From Mariprofundus aestuarium (GTDB lineage: Bacteria; Pseudomonadota; Zetaproteobacteria; Mariprofundales; Mariprofundaceae), in NCBI RefSeq assembly GCF_002795805.1, contig NZ_CP018799.1, positions 2,349,001 through 2,413,000 on the forward strand: a stretch of DNA of 64,000 bases, in the 5' to 3' direction. This document shows, in pieces, positions 52,823-61,385 of the stretch. Both the position numbers and the translations under genes were made by a program. How positions within the stretch are numbered: position 1 is the first letter of the stretch; each line of letters starts with the position of its first letter. Below the pieces are notes generated by a model. It was not told the DNA's origin. It searched no databases and worked only from the letters and a program-made list of their open reading frames with translations.

Positions 52823-54481
52823 ATGTTTTGTTATCAATGTGAACAAACATCCCGTGCCGATGGCGTTTTGGGATGTGCTTCGGCTGTCGGAAACTGTGGT
52901 AAGGACGCACAGACATCTGATCTGCAGGACCTGTTGATCCATGCCGTCAAAGGAATCGCCCAGTATGCCAAGCGTGCCCGTGACCTCGGCGCCGGTGATA
53001 ATGATGCCGGCAAATTCATTCTCTATTCCATGTTTACCACGCTCACCAATGTGAACTTTAATCCAGCCCGTTTCACCAGCATGCTGACAGAAGCGGCAGA
53101 GATTCGTGCGCGAGTAAAAAAGGCTTATGAAGAGGCTGCAACTGCACAGGGTGTTGTTGTAGAAGAACTCAGCGGTGCTGCCGTCTGGGATATCCCAACA
53201 GAAACCAACGAGTTGCTGGCTCAGGCTGCAATGGCTTCGGTTCGTGCCGGTGAAGCAGAGGTCGGTGAAGACATCGTTGGCCTGCGCGCATTGATTCTTT
53301 ATGGTGCCAAAGGCGTCTGCGCATACGCTTATCACGCACTGATGCTCGATGAGCAGAGTGATGAGGTATATGCAAACTTAGAAAGCACCATGGACTTCCT
53401 GGCCAGCGATCCGACTGATGTGGATGCACTGGTAGCTCAGGCCCTGGCTCTGGGCCATACCAATCTGACAGTGATGGGCATGCTCGATGCAGGAAATACC
53501 GGCAAGTTCGGCACACCTGAGCCATCAGCTGCACGTATCTCTGCTGTTGCAGGCAAAGCGATTCTGGTCAGCGGCCACGACATGGCTGATCTGGCAGCTC
53601 TGCTGGAGCAGACCGAAGGCACGGGCATCAATGTTTACACCCACGGTGAAATGTTACCAGCTCACAGCTATCCTGAACTGAAGAAATATGCACACCTAGC
53701 CGGCAACTACGGCGGCGCATGGCAGGATCAGCAGAGTGAGTTTGCCAACTTCCCCGGCCCGATTCTGATGACCTCCAACTGCATCATCGAACCTGCTGCC
53801 TCTTATCGCCGTCGCATCTTCACTGCCGGCCCTGTTGGCTGGCCGGGTCTGCGTCATATTGAAAATCATGATTTCTCAGTTCTGATTCAGGCTGCCAATG
53901 CCATGCCTGGATTTGCTGCTGATTCCGAAGAGAAAACCATCACTGTTGGTTTCGGTCGAGATGCCGTACTGGGGGTTGCTGATGTAGTTATCGATGCCGT
54001 AAAAGCAGGTGCGATCAAACACTTCTTCCTTGTTGGTGGCTGCGACGGCGCGGCATCAGGCCGCAACTACTACTCCGACCTGGTTGACCAGACACCGGAT
54101 GACACCGTTATTCTTACACTTGGTTGTGCCAAATACCGTTTCAATAAAAAGGATTACGGTGCGATTGGCGGTATCCCACGCGTGCTGGATATGGGTCAGT
54201 GCAATGACAGTTATTCAGCGATTCAGGTTGCAGTGGCATTGTCCAAAGCATTTGAGTGCGAAGTAAACGAACTGCCTCTCTCACTGTTTGTTTCATGGTT
54301 CGAACAGAAGGCTGCGGCAGTACTGCTGACACTTCTAGCGCTGAATATCAAAGGCATCACTCTTGGACCGACATTGCCGGCGTTCATCACGCCACCAGTG
54401 TTGAACACCCTGATAGATAGCTTTGATATCAAGGCTAACACCACACCGGAAGCCGATCTGGCTGCAGCCCTGGCTGCATAA
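52823..54481 (+). CDS. hcp: Hybrid-cluster protein (hydroxylamine/NO reductase) Hcp
   Basis: 552 aa. The N-terminal cluster cysteines are in [27 protein letters not shown]. Hybrid-cluster regions include [42 protein letters not shown] and [11 protein letters not shown]. It reduces NO to N2O at low levels and acts in nitrosative stress. The GAGG site is 15 nt upstream. It is followed by an Hcr-like reductase. Confidence 0.95.
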   Translation: MFCYQCEQTSRADGVLGCASAVGNCGKDAQTSDLQDLLIHAVKGIAQYAKRARDLGAGDNDAGKFILYSMFTTLTNVNFNPARFTSMLTEAAEIRARVKKAYEEAATAQGVVVEELSGAAVWDIPTETNELLAQAAMASVRAGEAEVGEDIVGLRALILYGAKGVCAYAYHALMLDEQSDEVYANLESTMDFLASDPTDVDALVAQALALGHTNLTVMGMLDAGNTGKFGTPEPSAARISAVAGKAILVSGHDMADLAALLEQTEGTGINVYTHGEMLPAHSYPELKKYAHLAGNYGGAWQDQQSEFANFPGPILMTSNCIIEPAASYRRRIFTAGPVGWPGLRHIENHDFSVLIQAANAMPGFAADSEEKTITVGFGRDAVLGVADVVIDAVKAGAIKHFFLVGGCDGAASGRNYYSDLVDQTPDDTVILTLGCAKYRFNKKDYGAIGGIPRVLDMGQCNDSYSAIQVAVALSKAFECEVNELPLSLFVSWFEQKAAAVLLTLLALNIKGITLGPTLPAFITPPVLNTLIDSFDIKANTTPEADLAAALAA

Positions 54482-54579
54482 GAGACCGATGGAAGAACTG
54501 AATAACTGTTCTCATACAGTAATTCAGGCGACCCATGGATGGGTCGTACGACTGCACTGAATTTCAGTGTGGCCTAAGA

Positions 54580-54607
54580 AACTGGAGCGGCATATGTCGC
54601 TCCAGTT
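54580..54607 (+). terminator. Hairpin between hcp and the reductase
   Basis: 10-bp arms AACTGGAGCG and CGCTCCAGTT (54580-54589, 54598-54607) around CATATG, followed by CTCTTTT. It is probably a partial terminator or attenuator that lowers expression of the downstream gene. Confidence 0.5.
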
Positions 54608-54639
54608 CTCTTTTCAATTCAGAATATAAGGATGATCCG

Positions 54640-55686
54640 ATGAGCCAAACCTATTCCATTTGCCTCAATACGCAGGATGGTAAAGAGATAAGTTTTGACT
54701 GCGCAGCAGATGAAAACCTGATTGATGCAGCAGCCCAGGCCAATATCACATTGCCTGCTGTTTGCCATGAAGGAAACTGCGGCGCATGTCATGGCCACTG
54801 CAAAAGCGGTGAGTACGAACAAAAATCACATAGTTCCGGCGCCCTCTCTGAACAGGATGAAGAGCATGGCGGTATCCTGATGTGCCGCACCTTCCCGCGT
54901 GGCGACATGATCGTCGAGGTAACATCCGACCTGTCCCATATCACCTCAGGCCCGGTGCCTGAGCCGGTTTGTGAAGTTCTGGCCGTCGACGACATGGGAG
55001 GCAATGTATGTCGCCTGCTGCTGAAGGTCTTGCCGGATGAGCAGGGCGCTATCAATGCGGAATTTGAACCGGGACAGTTCATGGAGCTTGAAATTCCGGG
55101 CACCGATATTCGTCGTGCCTACTCGATCTCCAATGCGCCCAACTGGAGTGGTGAACTGGAGTTTATGATTCGCCTGCAACCGCATGGCAAATTCTCCAGC
55201 TGGCTGCTCAATGATGCCAAGGTCGGTGATCAACTGAACACCAAAGGCCCTGAAGGAAGCTTCCTGCTGCATCAGGCGGGCATTGCCCCCCGTCGCTTTG
55301 TTGCCGGAGGTACAGGTGTCGCACCGATGCTCTCCATGCTGCGGCAGATGGCGGAGTTTCAGGAAACACATGAGTCCCATCTCTATTTTGGCCTCACCTC
55401 AGAAGAGGACCTGTTCGCAATTGATGAAATTGAAGAGCTAAAGGCATCCGTTGCCAACCTCACTGCTGAAGTATGTATCTGGAAACCGACGGCAACCTGG
55501 CAGGGATTCAGAGGCTCTCCTGTTGATGCATTCAAACGCGACCTGGAAGCAGACCTTGCCAAAGGCATTAAACCCGATGTTTATCTCTGTGGCCCTCCGG
55601 GTCTGATTGATGCCGCTGAAAAGGTGGCTGAAGAGCTTGGCCTGCCGCACACCAGCCTGTTCAGCGAACGCTTCCTGCCTGGCTAA
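54640..55686 (+). CDS. NADH oxidoreductase, Hcr-like, with N-terminal ferredoxin domain
   Basis: 348 aa from the ATG at 54640 (AAGGA 7 nt before). A plant-type [2Fe-2S] domain (1-~95: CHEGNCGACHGHCKSGEY...CRTFP) is followed by FAD binding (RRAYSISNAPN) and NAD binding (FVAGGTGVAPMLSMLRQM; YLCGPPGLIDAAE). It probably feeds electrons to Hcp. The domain order (ferredoxin first) is as in MmoC-type reductases, unlike E. coli Hcr, which has it last. Confidence 0.85.
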   Translation: MSQTYSICLNTQDGKEISFDCAADENLIDAAAQANITLPAVCHEGNCGACHGHCKSGEYEQKSHSSGALSEQDEEHGGILMCRTFPRGDMIVEVTSDLSHITSGPVPEPVCEVLAVDDMGGNVCRLLLKVLPDEQGAINAEFEPGQFMELEIPGTDIRRAYSISNAPNWSGELEFMIRLQPHGKFSSWLLNDAKVGDQLNTKGPEGSFLLHQAGIAPRRFVAGGTGVAPMLSMLRQMAEFQETHESHLYFGLTSEEDLFAIDEIEELKASVANLTAEVCIWKPTATWQGFRGSPVDAFKRDLEADLAKGIKPDVYLCGPPGLIDAAEKVAEELGLPHTSLFSERFLPG

Positions 55687-55741
55687 AACTATGAAGTGGC
55701 TCTGATATACAAACTGCGCCCGATCATGAACAATTCGCCTT

Positions 55742-56869
55742 ATGCGATATCTTACTGACTCTCGACAGATTCCAACATCACAGGAGCAGCAATGGCTGCC
55801 CCTGCTACGCCGCAACTTCCAGCTCGGCTGGGTGACTGATGACAAACGCCCCGTCATGCCTGGTGCGGACGATGCCGTAGCCCGCTGGTCCAATGATCAG
55901 GCGGTGATGCTACCAGGGATTATCGATGTTGATGCCTGGCAGAAGGAGATCGCTGAAGCGCACAAGCTGATGAAGGCGACCCTTGATGCCGATGAGGTAG
56001 CCCCGCTATTGGAGCAATCACCTTACAGTGATCGCCTTGGATCACTTTTTCCACTGGTTGCCTCTTCATTCGAGGAGCATGACGAGCAGGGCATTGAAAA
56101 GGTCTACTTCGATGTCGAGCAGGATGGCGATGTTGTTGCTGAAAGCCTCTGGTGCAAGGCCTCCTGGCTCTCCTTTATCGAGGGGGATGCTTCGCTTCGC
56201 TTCCGCTTCTCCTTCGGCATGGAGTGCCTTGAGGATGTTGCAGCCGACCCCGAGCGCCAGCTCTGGGCTGGCCGCCTCTGCGATGCGATATTCCCCGAAT
56301 CGAAGTCCATTACGGAAAACACTCTGATCCTTCCCCTACTTGAGAAGATTGTTGGCGGTGAGCCTGCCTTTGTAGAGCGCATTGTCTATTTTAATGCCCC
56401 AAATGGTGGCGCGCAGATGCACCACGATGTTGAACGTGGCCATGACGGTGTTGTGTTCGCCCAGCTTTCAGGTTCCACCTTCTGGCTGGCGCTCTCCAAG
56501 CCTGAGCTGATTGATACACTGATTGCATTTGCGGAAAACCCTGAAAACAGCAGTGAACTTTCCCGGCTGCTACCGGAAGCAGCTGACCGTGAGCAACTGG
56601 CAGCGCTGTTGAGTGATCGCGCCACCCTATCTACCTATATGGATGAGTTCGATCACGAACTGGTTGAAGCGGTCATGGATCGCTCTCCCCTGTTTACTGA
56701 ATATCTGGTTAATAAAGGCTATGGCTACATCCTCAATGCTGGCGATCTGTTGCTGATGCCGCAGCGGGATCTCGACAGCTGCGTCTGGCATTCAGTGATC
56801 TGCCTTGGTGATGAACCCGGTGAGGCGCTCTCCTTTGCCATGCGAGCCACAAATCAGCAGGAATGCTGA
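55742..56869 (+). CDS. Cupin-like protein, putative iron-dependent oxygenase
   Basis: 375 aa, soluble, acidic. It has HHDVERGHDGVVFAQLSGSTFWLAL and, later, GYILNAGDLLLMPQRDLDSCVWHSVICLGDEPGEALSFAMR. An H-x-D near 223-225 plus a distal His resembles the metal triad of JmjC/cupin oxygenases. No known family assigned. It is the last gene before a strong bidirectional terminator and may share the hcp-hcr transcript. Confidence 0.5.
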   Translation: MRYLTDSRQIPTSQEQQWLPLLRRNFQLGWVTDDKRPVMPGADDAVARWSNDQAVMLPGIIDVDAWQKEIAEAHKLMKATLDADEVAPLLEQSPYSDRLGSLFPLVASSFEEHDEQGIEKVYFDVEQDGDVVAESLWCKASWLSFIEGDASLRFRFSFGMECLEDVAADPERQLWAGRLCDAIFPESKSITENTLILPLLEKIVGGEPAFVERIVYFNAPNGGAQMHHDVERGHDGVVFAQLSGSTFWLALSKPELIDTLIAFAENPENSSELSRLLPEAADREQLAALLSDRATLSTYMDEFDHELVEAVMDRSPLFTEYLVNKGYGYILNAGDLLLMPQRDLDSCVWHSVICLGDEPGEALSFAMRATNQQEC

Positions 56870-56958
56870 TTTGGACGGGCTTTAGACCCCCGAAGGGTAA
56901 GGGCCAGGGACGGCCCGAATCATGCAGTCTCAGTCGGCACTCAAATTTACTAGGCAAT

Positions 56959-56990
56959 AAAAAAGGGACGGTAATTACCGTCCCTTTTTT
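56959..56990. terminator. Bidirectional rho-independent terminator
   Basis: A perfect 32-bp palindrome whose arms contain AAAAAAGGGACGGTAA and its reverse complement, giving a U-run in both directions. It ends the hcp side and the minus-strand mscS gene. Confidence 0.9.
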
Positions 56991-57010
56991 GTCGATTGAG
57001 GAGCCCTACC

Positions 57011-57829
57011 TTATTCCGGTTTATTAATATGCAGGTCCATCTGCGGATAGGGAATCGAGATACCGTTGTCATCAAATGTCAGTTTCACCTTTTCAGTCAC
57101 ATCGAACATCACACCCCAGTAGTCGGCCGACTTGACCCACGGGCGCACATTGAAGTTCACGCTTGAGTCAGCTAGTTCTGCTACGGCGATCAATGGCGCA
57201 GGTTCCTTCAGAACACGATCATCAGCATCAAGAATCGATTGTAAAAGCTCCTTGGCCTTGCGGATATCATCATCGTAGCCGATGCCAAAAACCATATCGA
57301 CGCGGCGCGTTTCACGTGCTGAGTAATTGGTGATTGTGCCGTTATAGATCGCACCGTTAGGGACAATGATTTCGCGGTTATCGCCAGTTTTCATCGTAGT
57401 GGTAAAGATGCCGATCACCTCGACCACACCGGACGTTCCAGCCGCCTCAACAAAGTCACCAACCCTGAAAGGGCGGAACACGATAAGCAGCACGCCAGCG
57501 GCAAAATTCTGCAGAGAACCCTGCAGGGCCAGGCCAACTGCCAAGCCTGCAGCACCGATCAGGGCGATAAAGGAGGTCGTATCGACACCGAGCTGGTCGA
57601 GTGAGGCGATAATAATGACCAGCAGCAGCAGAGCATTAAGGATCGAGTGGACGAAGTTGATCAGTATCGGATCCATATCAGCCTTGTTAAGCATTTTGTC
57701 GACAACATTCAGCAGGATGCGGGCAACCCAGCGCCCGATGACGAAGATCGCCAACGCCATGACTATATTAATAGCCCAGGGAACCACATAGATGCTGATC
57801 AGCTCCTGGATATTTGATGTTTCAAGCAT
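57011..57829 (-). CDS. mscS: Small-conductance mechanosensitive channel MscS
   Basis: 272 aa, three helices in the first ~120 residues. The pore helix [32 protein letters not shown] is well preserved in outline ([19 protein letters not shown]). A beta domain and [21 protein letters not shown] follow. Protects against osmotic downshock. GGAGAAATTT precedes the ATG. Confidence 0.93.
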   Translation of the reverse strand: [272 protein letters not shown]

Positions 57830-57869
57830 AAATTTCTCCCATAATCAGTATAAACAGGTGTTACACCCG

Positions 57870-58538
57870 TTAATATGGCACGACTTTACCATCAAAGGCA
57901 ACAAACTGTCCGGGGGAGAAATTGCGTGCACCTGCAATCACCCTGCTCATGCCTGCCACTGAGGTTTCAACATCAATCAGGCCGACGTTGCCTACCATGT
58001 CGGTAGCTACCCAGCCTGGGTGCAGGGTGATCACATGCACGCCGGATGGCGCAAGATCAACAGCCATCGATTTGGAAACAATAACCAACCCTGCCTTGGC
58101 GGCGCGGTAGGCATAGACACCACCGCTGCTGTTGTCATCTGATGAGCCCATCTTCGAGCTGATATTGGCAATGATTCCCTTTGCTACAATAACCTGACCG
58201 GCAAGTCTCTGCACCACCCGCAACGGGCCGACACAGTCGATATTGAATACATCCAGCATGGTCCGGCCAGTCACCTTGTTCAGCGACTGCCCATCCTTAC
58301 CCGGCCCATAGATGCCGGCATTATTAATAAGCAGATCAATGGCTTCCGGTAATTCACCCTGCGGTAGCTCATCGCTTCCCACATCCCAGCGAACCACATG
58401 CAGCTTCTCAGAAACAATCCCGCTAAGCGCACCCGAATCGCTACGGCAACAGGCCCAAACCTCATCGCCCTGCTCGAGATAGTGGCGAACAAAACCCAGC
58501 CCGATGCCCCTGTTTGCGCCAGTAATGACTACGTTCAT
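57870..58538 (-). CDS. Short-chain dehydrogenase/reductase
   Basis: 222 aa from the ATG at 58538 (GGAGG upstream); a longer frame runs into the divergent gene. NVVITGANRGIGLGFVRHYLEQG is the NAD(P) loop, NNAGIYG follows, and ANISSKMGSSDDNSSGGVYAYRAAKAGL holds the Ser-Tyr-xxx-Lys site. Substrate unknown. It resembles the csgA-like SDR group. Confidence 0.88.
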   Translation of the reverse strand: MNVVITGANRGIGLGFVRHYLEQGDEVWACCRSDSGALSGIVSEKLHVVRWDVGSDELPQGELPEAIDLLINNAGIYGPGKDGQSLNKVTGRTMLDVFNIDCVGPLRVVQRLAGQVIVAKGIIANISSKMGSSDDNSSGGVYAYRAAKAGLVIVSKSMAVDLAPSGVHVITLHPGWVATDMVGNVGLIDVETSVAGMSRVIAGARNFSPGQFVAFDGKVVPY

Positions 58539-58587
58539 ATTGCCTCCGATTAGCGTCGTACCACCTGCTGCTGCTACCATAGGGCGC

Positions 58588-59022
58588 ATGGCCGTTTCAG
58601 TGAACCCCCGAATTCCCCGCCAAGGCATGTCAACACTGCTCAAGGGGAGCGTAACCGACCGAATCCTGCTTCTGGTTTCTCTGCTGGGCATTACCGCTGC
58701 GTGGTTTACTGTTCAGGCGCTGGTTGCCTCCGGCCCCGCCGTTGCCGAGATTTACCACGGCAAAAGGCTACTCGCGACCTATCCGCTACCAAAAGCTGGT
58801 GAGACACCGAAGACTTTCCAGATCGATGGTGAACTGGGCCCATCTGAAATCCTGCTGGATGAAGATGGTGTGCGTATCACCTCTTCGCCGTGCAGTGCTC
58901 AGCGCTGCGTCTATTCAGGTGCCCATCGTCATGCCGGCGACATGATTGCCTGCGTCCCCAATCGTATCCTGATCACCATTCGTGGCAGCGCCAAGCGTCG
59001 CTTCGATGCCATTGTTGAGTAA
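58588..59022 (+). CDS. NusG domain II-containing protein
   Basis: 144 aa from the ATG at 58588 (or 58627). One membrane helix (about 23-45, ILLLVSLLGITAAWFTVQALV), then the NusG-II-like IYHGKRLLATYPL...EILLDEDGVRITSSPCSAQRCVYSG...CVPNRILITI. It usually travels with a Gx-type membrane protein, as here, 3 bp on. Confidence 0.8.
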   Translation: MAVSVNPRIPRQGMSTLLKGSVTDRILLLVSLLGITAAWFTVQALVASGPAVAEIYHGKRLLATYPLPKAGETPKTFQIDGELGPSEILLDEDGVRITSSPCSAQRCVYSGAHRHAGDMIACVPNRILITIRGSAKRRFDAIVE

Positions 59023-59025
59023 GCC

Positions 59026-59556
59026 ATGGGACCTGTGATTCTGCGCCCTCCTCTGGCCGAGCTGCAGCAAAAAGCGAACTGGCTGGCGCTTTTGCTGCTG
59101 GCTATCGGCCTGCATGTTTTCGAGGCAGCACTTCCCAGCCTCGGACCGTGGTTCAAACCCGGGCTTGCCAACCTGGTGACACTTCTCGCCCTGCTATGGC
59201 TTGGGCCAAGGGCTGCAGTACTGCTCTCCATCGGGCGTGTGGTTATCGGCAGCTTCTTTATCGGCACCCTCTTCACCCCGACATTCGTCATCAGCATGGC
59301 CGGTGGCCTTGCTGCAGCAGCGGTGATGATCGCGGCCTGGCGTTTCATTCCGGGTATCAGCCTGATCGGCGTAAGCCTGCTGGGGGCAATTGCCCATATG
59401 GTGGCCCAGTTTGTTACAGTGGAGACCCTTTTTATCCAGCAGAGCGTTCTCTATTTTGCTCTACCCCCTCTTCTGCTGCTCTCCACGACTACCGGCTGGC
59501 TAAATGGGGCGCTGGCGGGGTATATTGCGGCGAGACTCGAGTTCCCTGATGAATAA
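59026..59556 (+). CDS. Gx-family membrane protein (heptaprenyl-diphosphate-synthase component I-like)
   Basis: 176 aa with five or six helices. The FKPGLANLVTLLALLWLGPRAAVLLSIGRVVIGSFFIGTLFTP block is diagnostic. The family is annotated as HepI or substrate-binding (ECF-S-like) components; the true role is unsettled. It overlaps the TonB-like gene by 8 nt. Confidence 0.82.
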   Translation: MGPVILRPPLAELQQKANWLALLLLAIGLHVFEAALPSLGPWFKPGLANLVTLLALLWLGPRAAVLLSIGRVVIGSFFIGTLFTPTFVISMAGGLAAAAVMIAAWRFIPGISLIGVSLLGAIAHMVAQFVTVETLFIQQSVLYFALPPLLLLSTTTGWLNGALAGYIAARLEFPDE

Positions 59557-60454
59557 AATTGACATCAATACCGACCAGCGTCGTATCGGCTTCGCCTTTA
59601 TCGCTTCAATCGCCCTGCATATTCTGCTGGTGGTGCTGATCGATTATGTCGATGGCAACAAACCACTGCCGAAAAAGGATATTCCGCAGATCATGGATGT
59701 GGTGCTGCTTGATGATAAGAAAACCCCATCCAAAAAAGCGCCCAAAGATGCCAAGACCATGTCCAACCGCAGTGCCACCGGCGGCAGCAAGGCCGACGAC
59801 CGCATGACACGCCAGGCCAGAGCCCCGATGTCAGGCAATCAGCAGCACCCACAACCGTCACCTCCGCAGCAGCCGAAAACGCCGCCACCACTTAACCAGC
59901 AGAGCCGGACCCGGTTAATGGCCAAGCGTGGCGACTTCCCTGATAGCAGCCAGCTGAAGAAACAGCCGAAAGCGGATAAAAATAAAACTCAACCGAAGGA
60001 CCCATCCACTGTTCCGCTGTCCAATCTAATGCCATCGGCAATGGCGCTGTCGCAACTTTCACGCGATTTCGAGCGTGAGCGCCGCATGAAGCAGAAACTG
60101 ACCAAAGAGGCCGATGTTTCTATCAATACCCGTCAGGCCAAGTATGCGCCTTATGCACAGGCACTGGTTCGTGCGCTTGAGGAGCAGTGGCGTCCGGGAC
60201 AGGCAAACTATGAACAGTTTGCCGAGGAGGCGCGTCGTTCTATGATCAAGCTGACGATCGACAAGAATGGCGACCTGGCTGGCATTGAGATACTGCGCCC
60301 AAGCCCGATTCCGCAAATCAACAACAGTGCGATCGAGGCGATCAACGCCGCTGCCCCGTTTAAAGTGCTGCCATCCTCCTGGGGGCTGGATCGTGTCAAT
60401 TTCTATCTGACCTTTGAGGTCATAGAGGACAGGTTTGTCTTCCGACCGATGTAG
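59549..60454 (+). CDS. TonB-family energy transducer protein
   Basis: 301 aa from the ATG at 59549. An N-terminal helix (about 10-30), then a long Pro/Lys/Gln-rich periplasmic segment (QQHPQPSPPQQPKTPPPLNQQ), then a TonB-C-like domain (~225-300: YAQALVRALEEQWRPGQ...MIKLTIDKNGDLAGIEILRPSP). No ExbB/ExbD neighbours. It could also be called TolA-like. Confidence 0.75.
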   Translation: MNKIDINTDQRRIGFAFIASIALHILLVVLIDYVDGNKPLPKKDIPQIMDVVLLDDKKTPSKKAPKDAKTMSNRSATGGSKADDRMTRQARAPMSGNQQHPQPSPPQQPKTPPPLNQQSRTRLMAKRGDFPDSSQLKKQPKADKNKTQPKDPSTVPLSNLMPSAMALSQLSRDFERERRMKQKLTKEADVSINTRQAKYAPYAQALVRALEEQWRPGQANYEQFAEEARRSMIKLTIDKNGDLAGIEILRPSPIPQINNSAIEAINAAAPFKVLPSSWGLDRVNFYLTFEVIEDRFVFRPM

Positions 60455-61385
60455 AGCCCTGCTCGGCTGGTACGGGGATAACGCCCGCCAACTACCGTGG
60501 CGGGAAACAACGCTCCCTTATCACATATGGGTTTCTGAGGTCATGCTGCAGCAAACACAGGTGAAAACCGTACTGCCGCGTTACCTTGAGTGGTTTGAGT
60601 TATTTCCAACGGTTGAAGCCCTGGCATCGGTATCTACAGATGATGTTCTCAAGGCATGGGAGGGACTGGGCTACTACCGACGCGCCCGATTCATTCATAA
60701 AGCTGCGCAGATGATCACCTCTGATTTTGCTGGCCGGTTTCCAAATGACTTTGATGATATCATGAAGTTGCCCGGCATTGGCCGCTCCACCGCAGGGGCT
60801 ATCTCATCATTCTGTTTCGGCACGGCAACGCCTGTATTGGATGGCAATGTAAAGCGGGTTCTCAAACGCTGGCACGCCAAGCCTGAAGCGAACGACAAAA
60901 CGCTCTGGCTGCTGGCGCAGAAGGCTATAAACGATTCGGCTGATCCAGCCACATGGAATCAGGCGATGATGGAGTTGGGTGCATCAGCCTGTTCTGCCAA
61001 ATCACCAAAATGTGGTGAATGTCCGACGCATGAAAATTGCCTCTCCGCATTCCGGGTCGAAGTATCAAAAGAGATTCGCAAAAAGGTTGAAGTCCTTGAT
61101 GTTCACTGGCGAGTTCATCTGCATACCTGTCCGAAAAAAGGAATATGGCTCACCCAGCGCCCCGATTCGGGTATCTGGGGAGGCCTCTGGTCACCACCGA
61201 TCAGCGAACTGGCCGATCAACCCGACGAGCAACCGACACATACCCACCAACTGACGCACAGGCGTTTACACCTCTATCCGCTACAATCTGAATCTGAACC
61301 AAATGGCGAAGGCCGCTGGGTCCCCTCCATTGAAGGGTACGCCCTGCCGACAGGTATCCACCGTCTGCTGGAGAAAGTAATCTGA
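60435..61385 (+). CDS. mutY: A/G-specific adenine glycosylase
   Basis: 316 aa, TTG start at 60435 overlapping the previous gene by 20 nt. RQLPWRE, SEVMLQQTQVKTVLPRYLEWF (catalytic Glu), the HhH-Asp site MKLPGIGRSTAGAI...LDGNVKRVL, and the cluster C-x6-C-x2-C-x5-C (CSAKSPKCGECPTHENC). A NUDIX-like C-terminal half is shortened. Removes adenine opposite 8-oxoguanine. Confidence 0.93.
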   Translation: MSSDRCRALLGWYGDNARQLPWRETTLPYHIWVSEVMLQQTQVKTVLPRYLEWFELFPTVEALASVSTDDVLKAWEGLGYYRRARFIHKAAQMITSDFAGRFPNDFDDIMKLPGIGRSTAGAISSFCFGTATPVLDGNVKRVLKRWHAKPEANDKTLWLLAQKAINDSADPATWNQAMMELGASACSAKSPKCGECPTHENCLSAFRVEVSKEIRKKVEVLDVHWRVHLHTCPKKGIWLTQRPDSGIWGGLWSPPISELADQPDEQPTHTHQLTHRRLHLYPLQSESEPNGEGRWVPSIEGYALPTGIHRLLEKVI

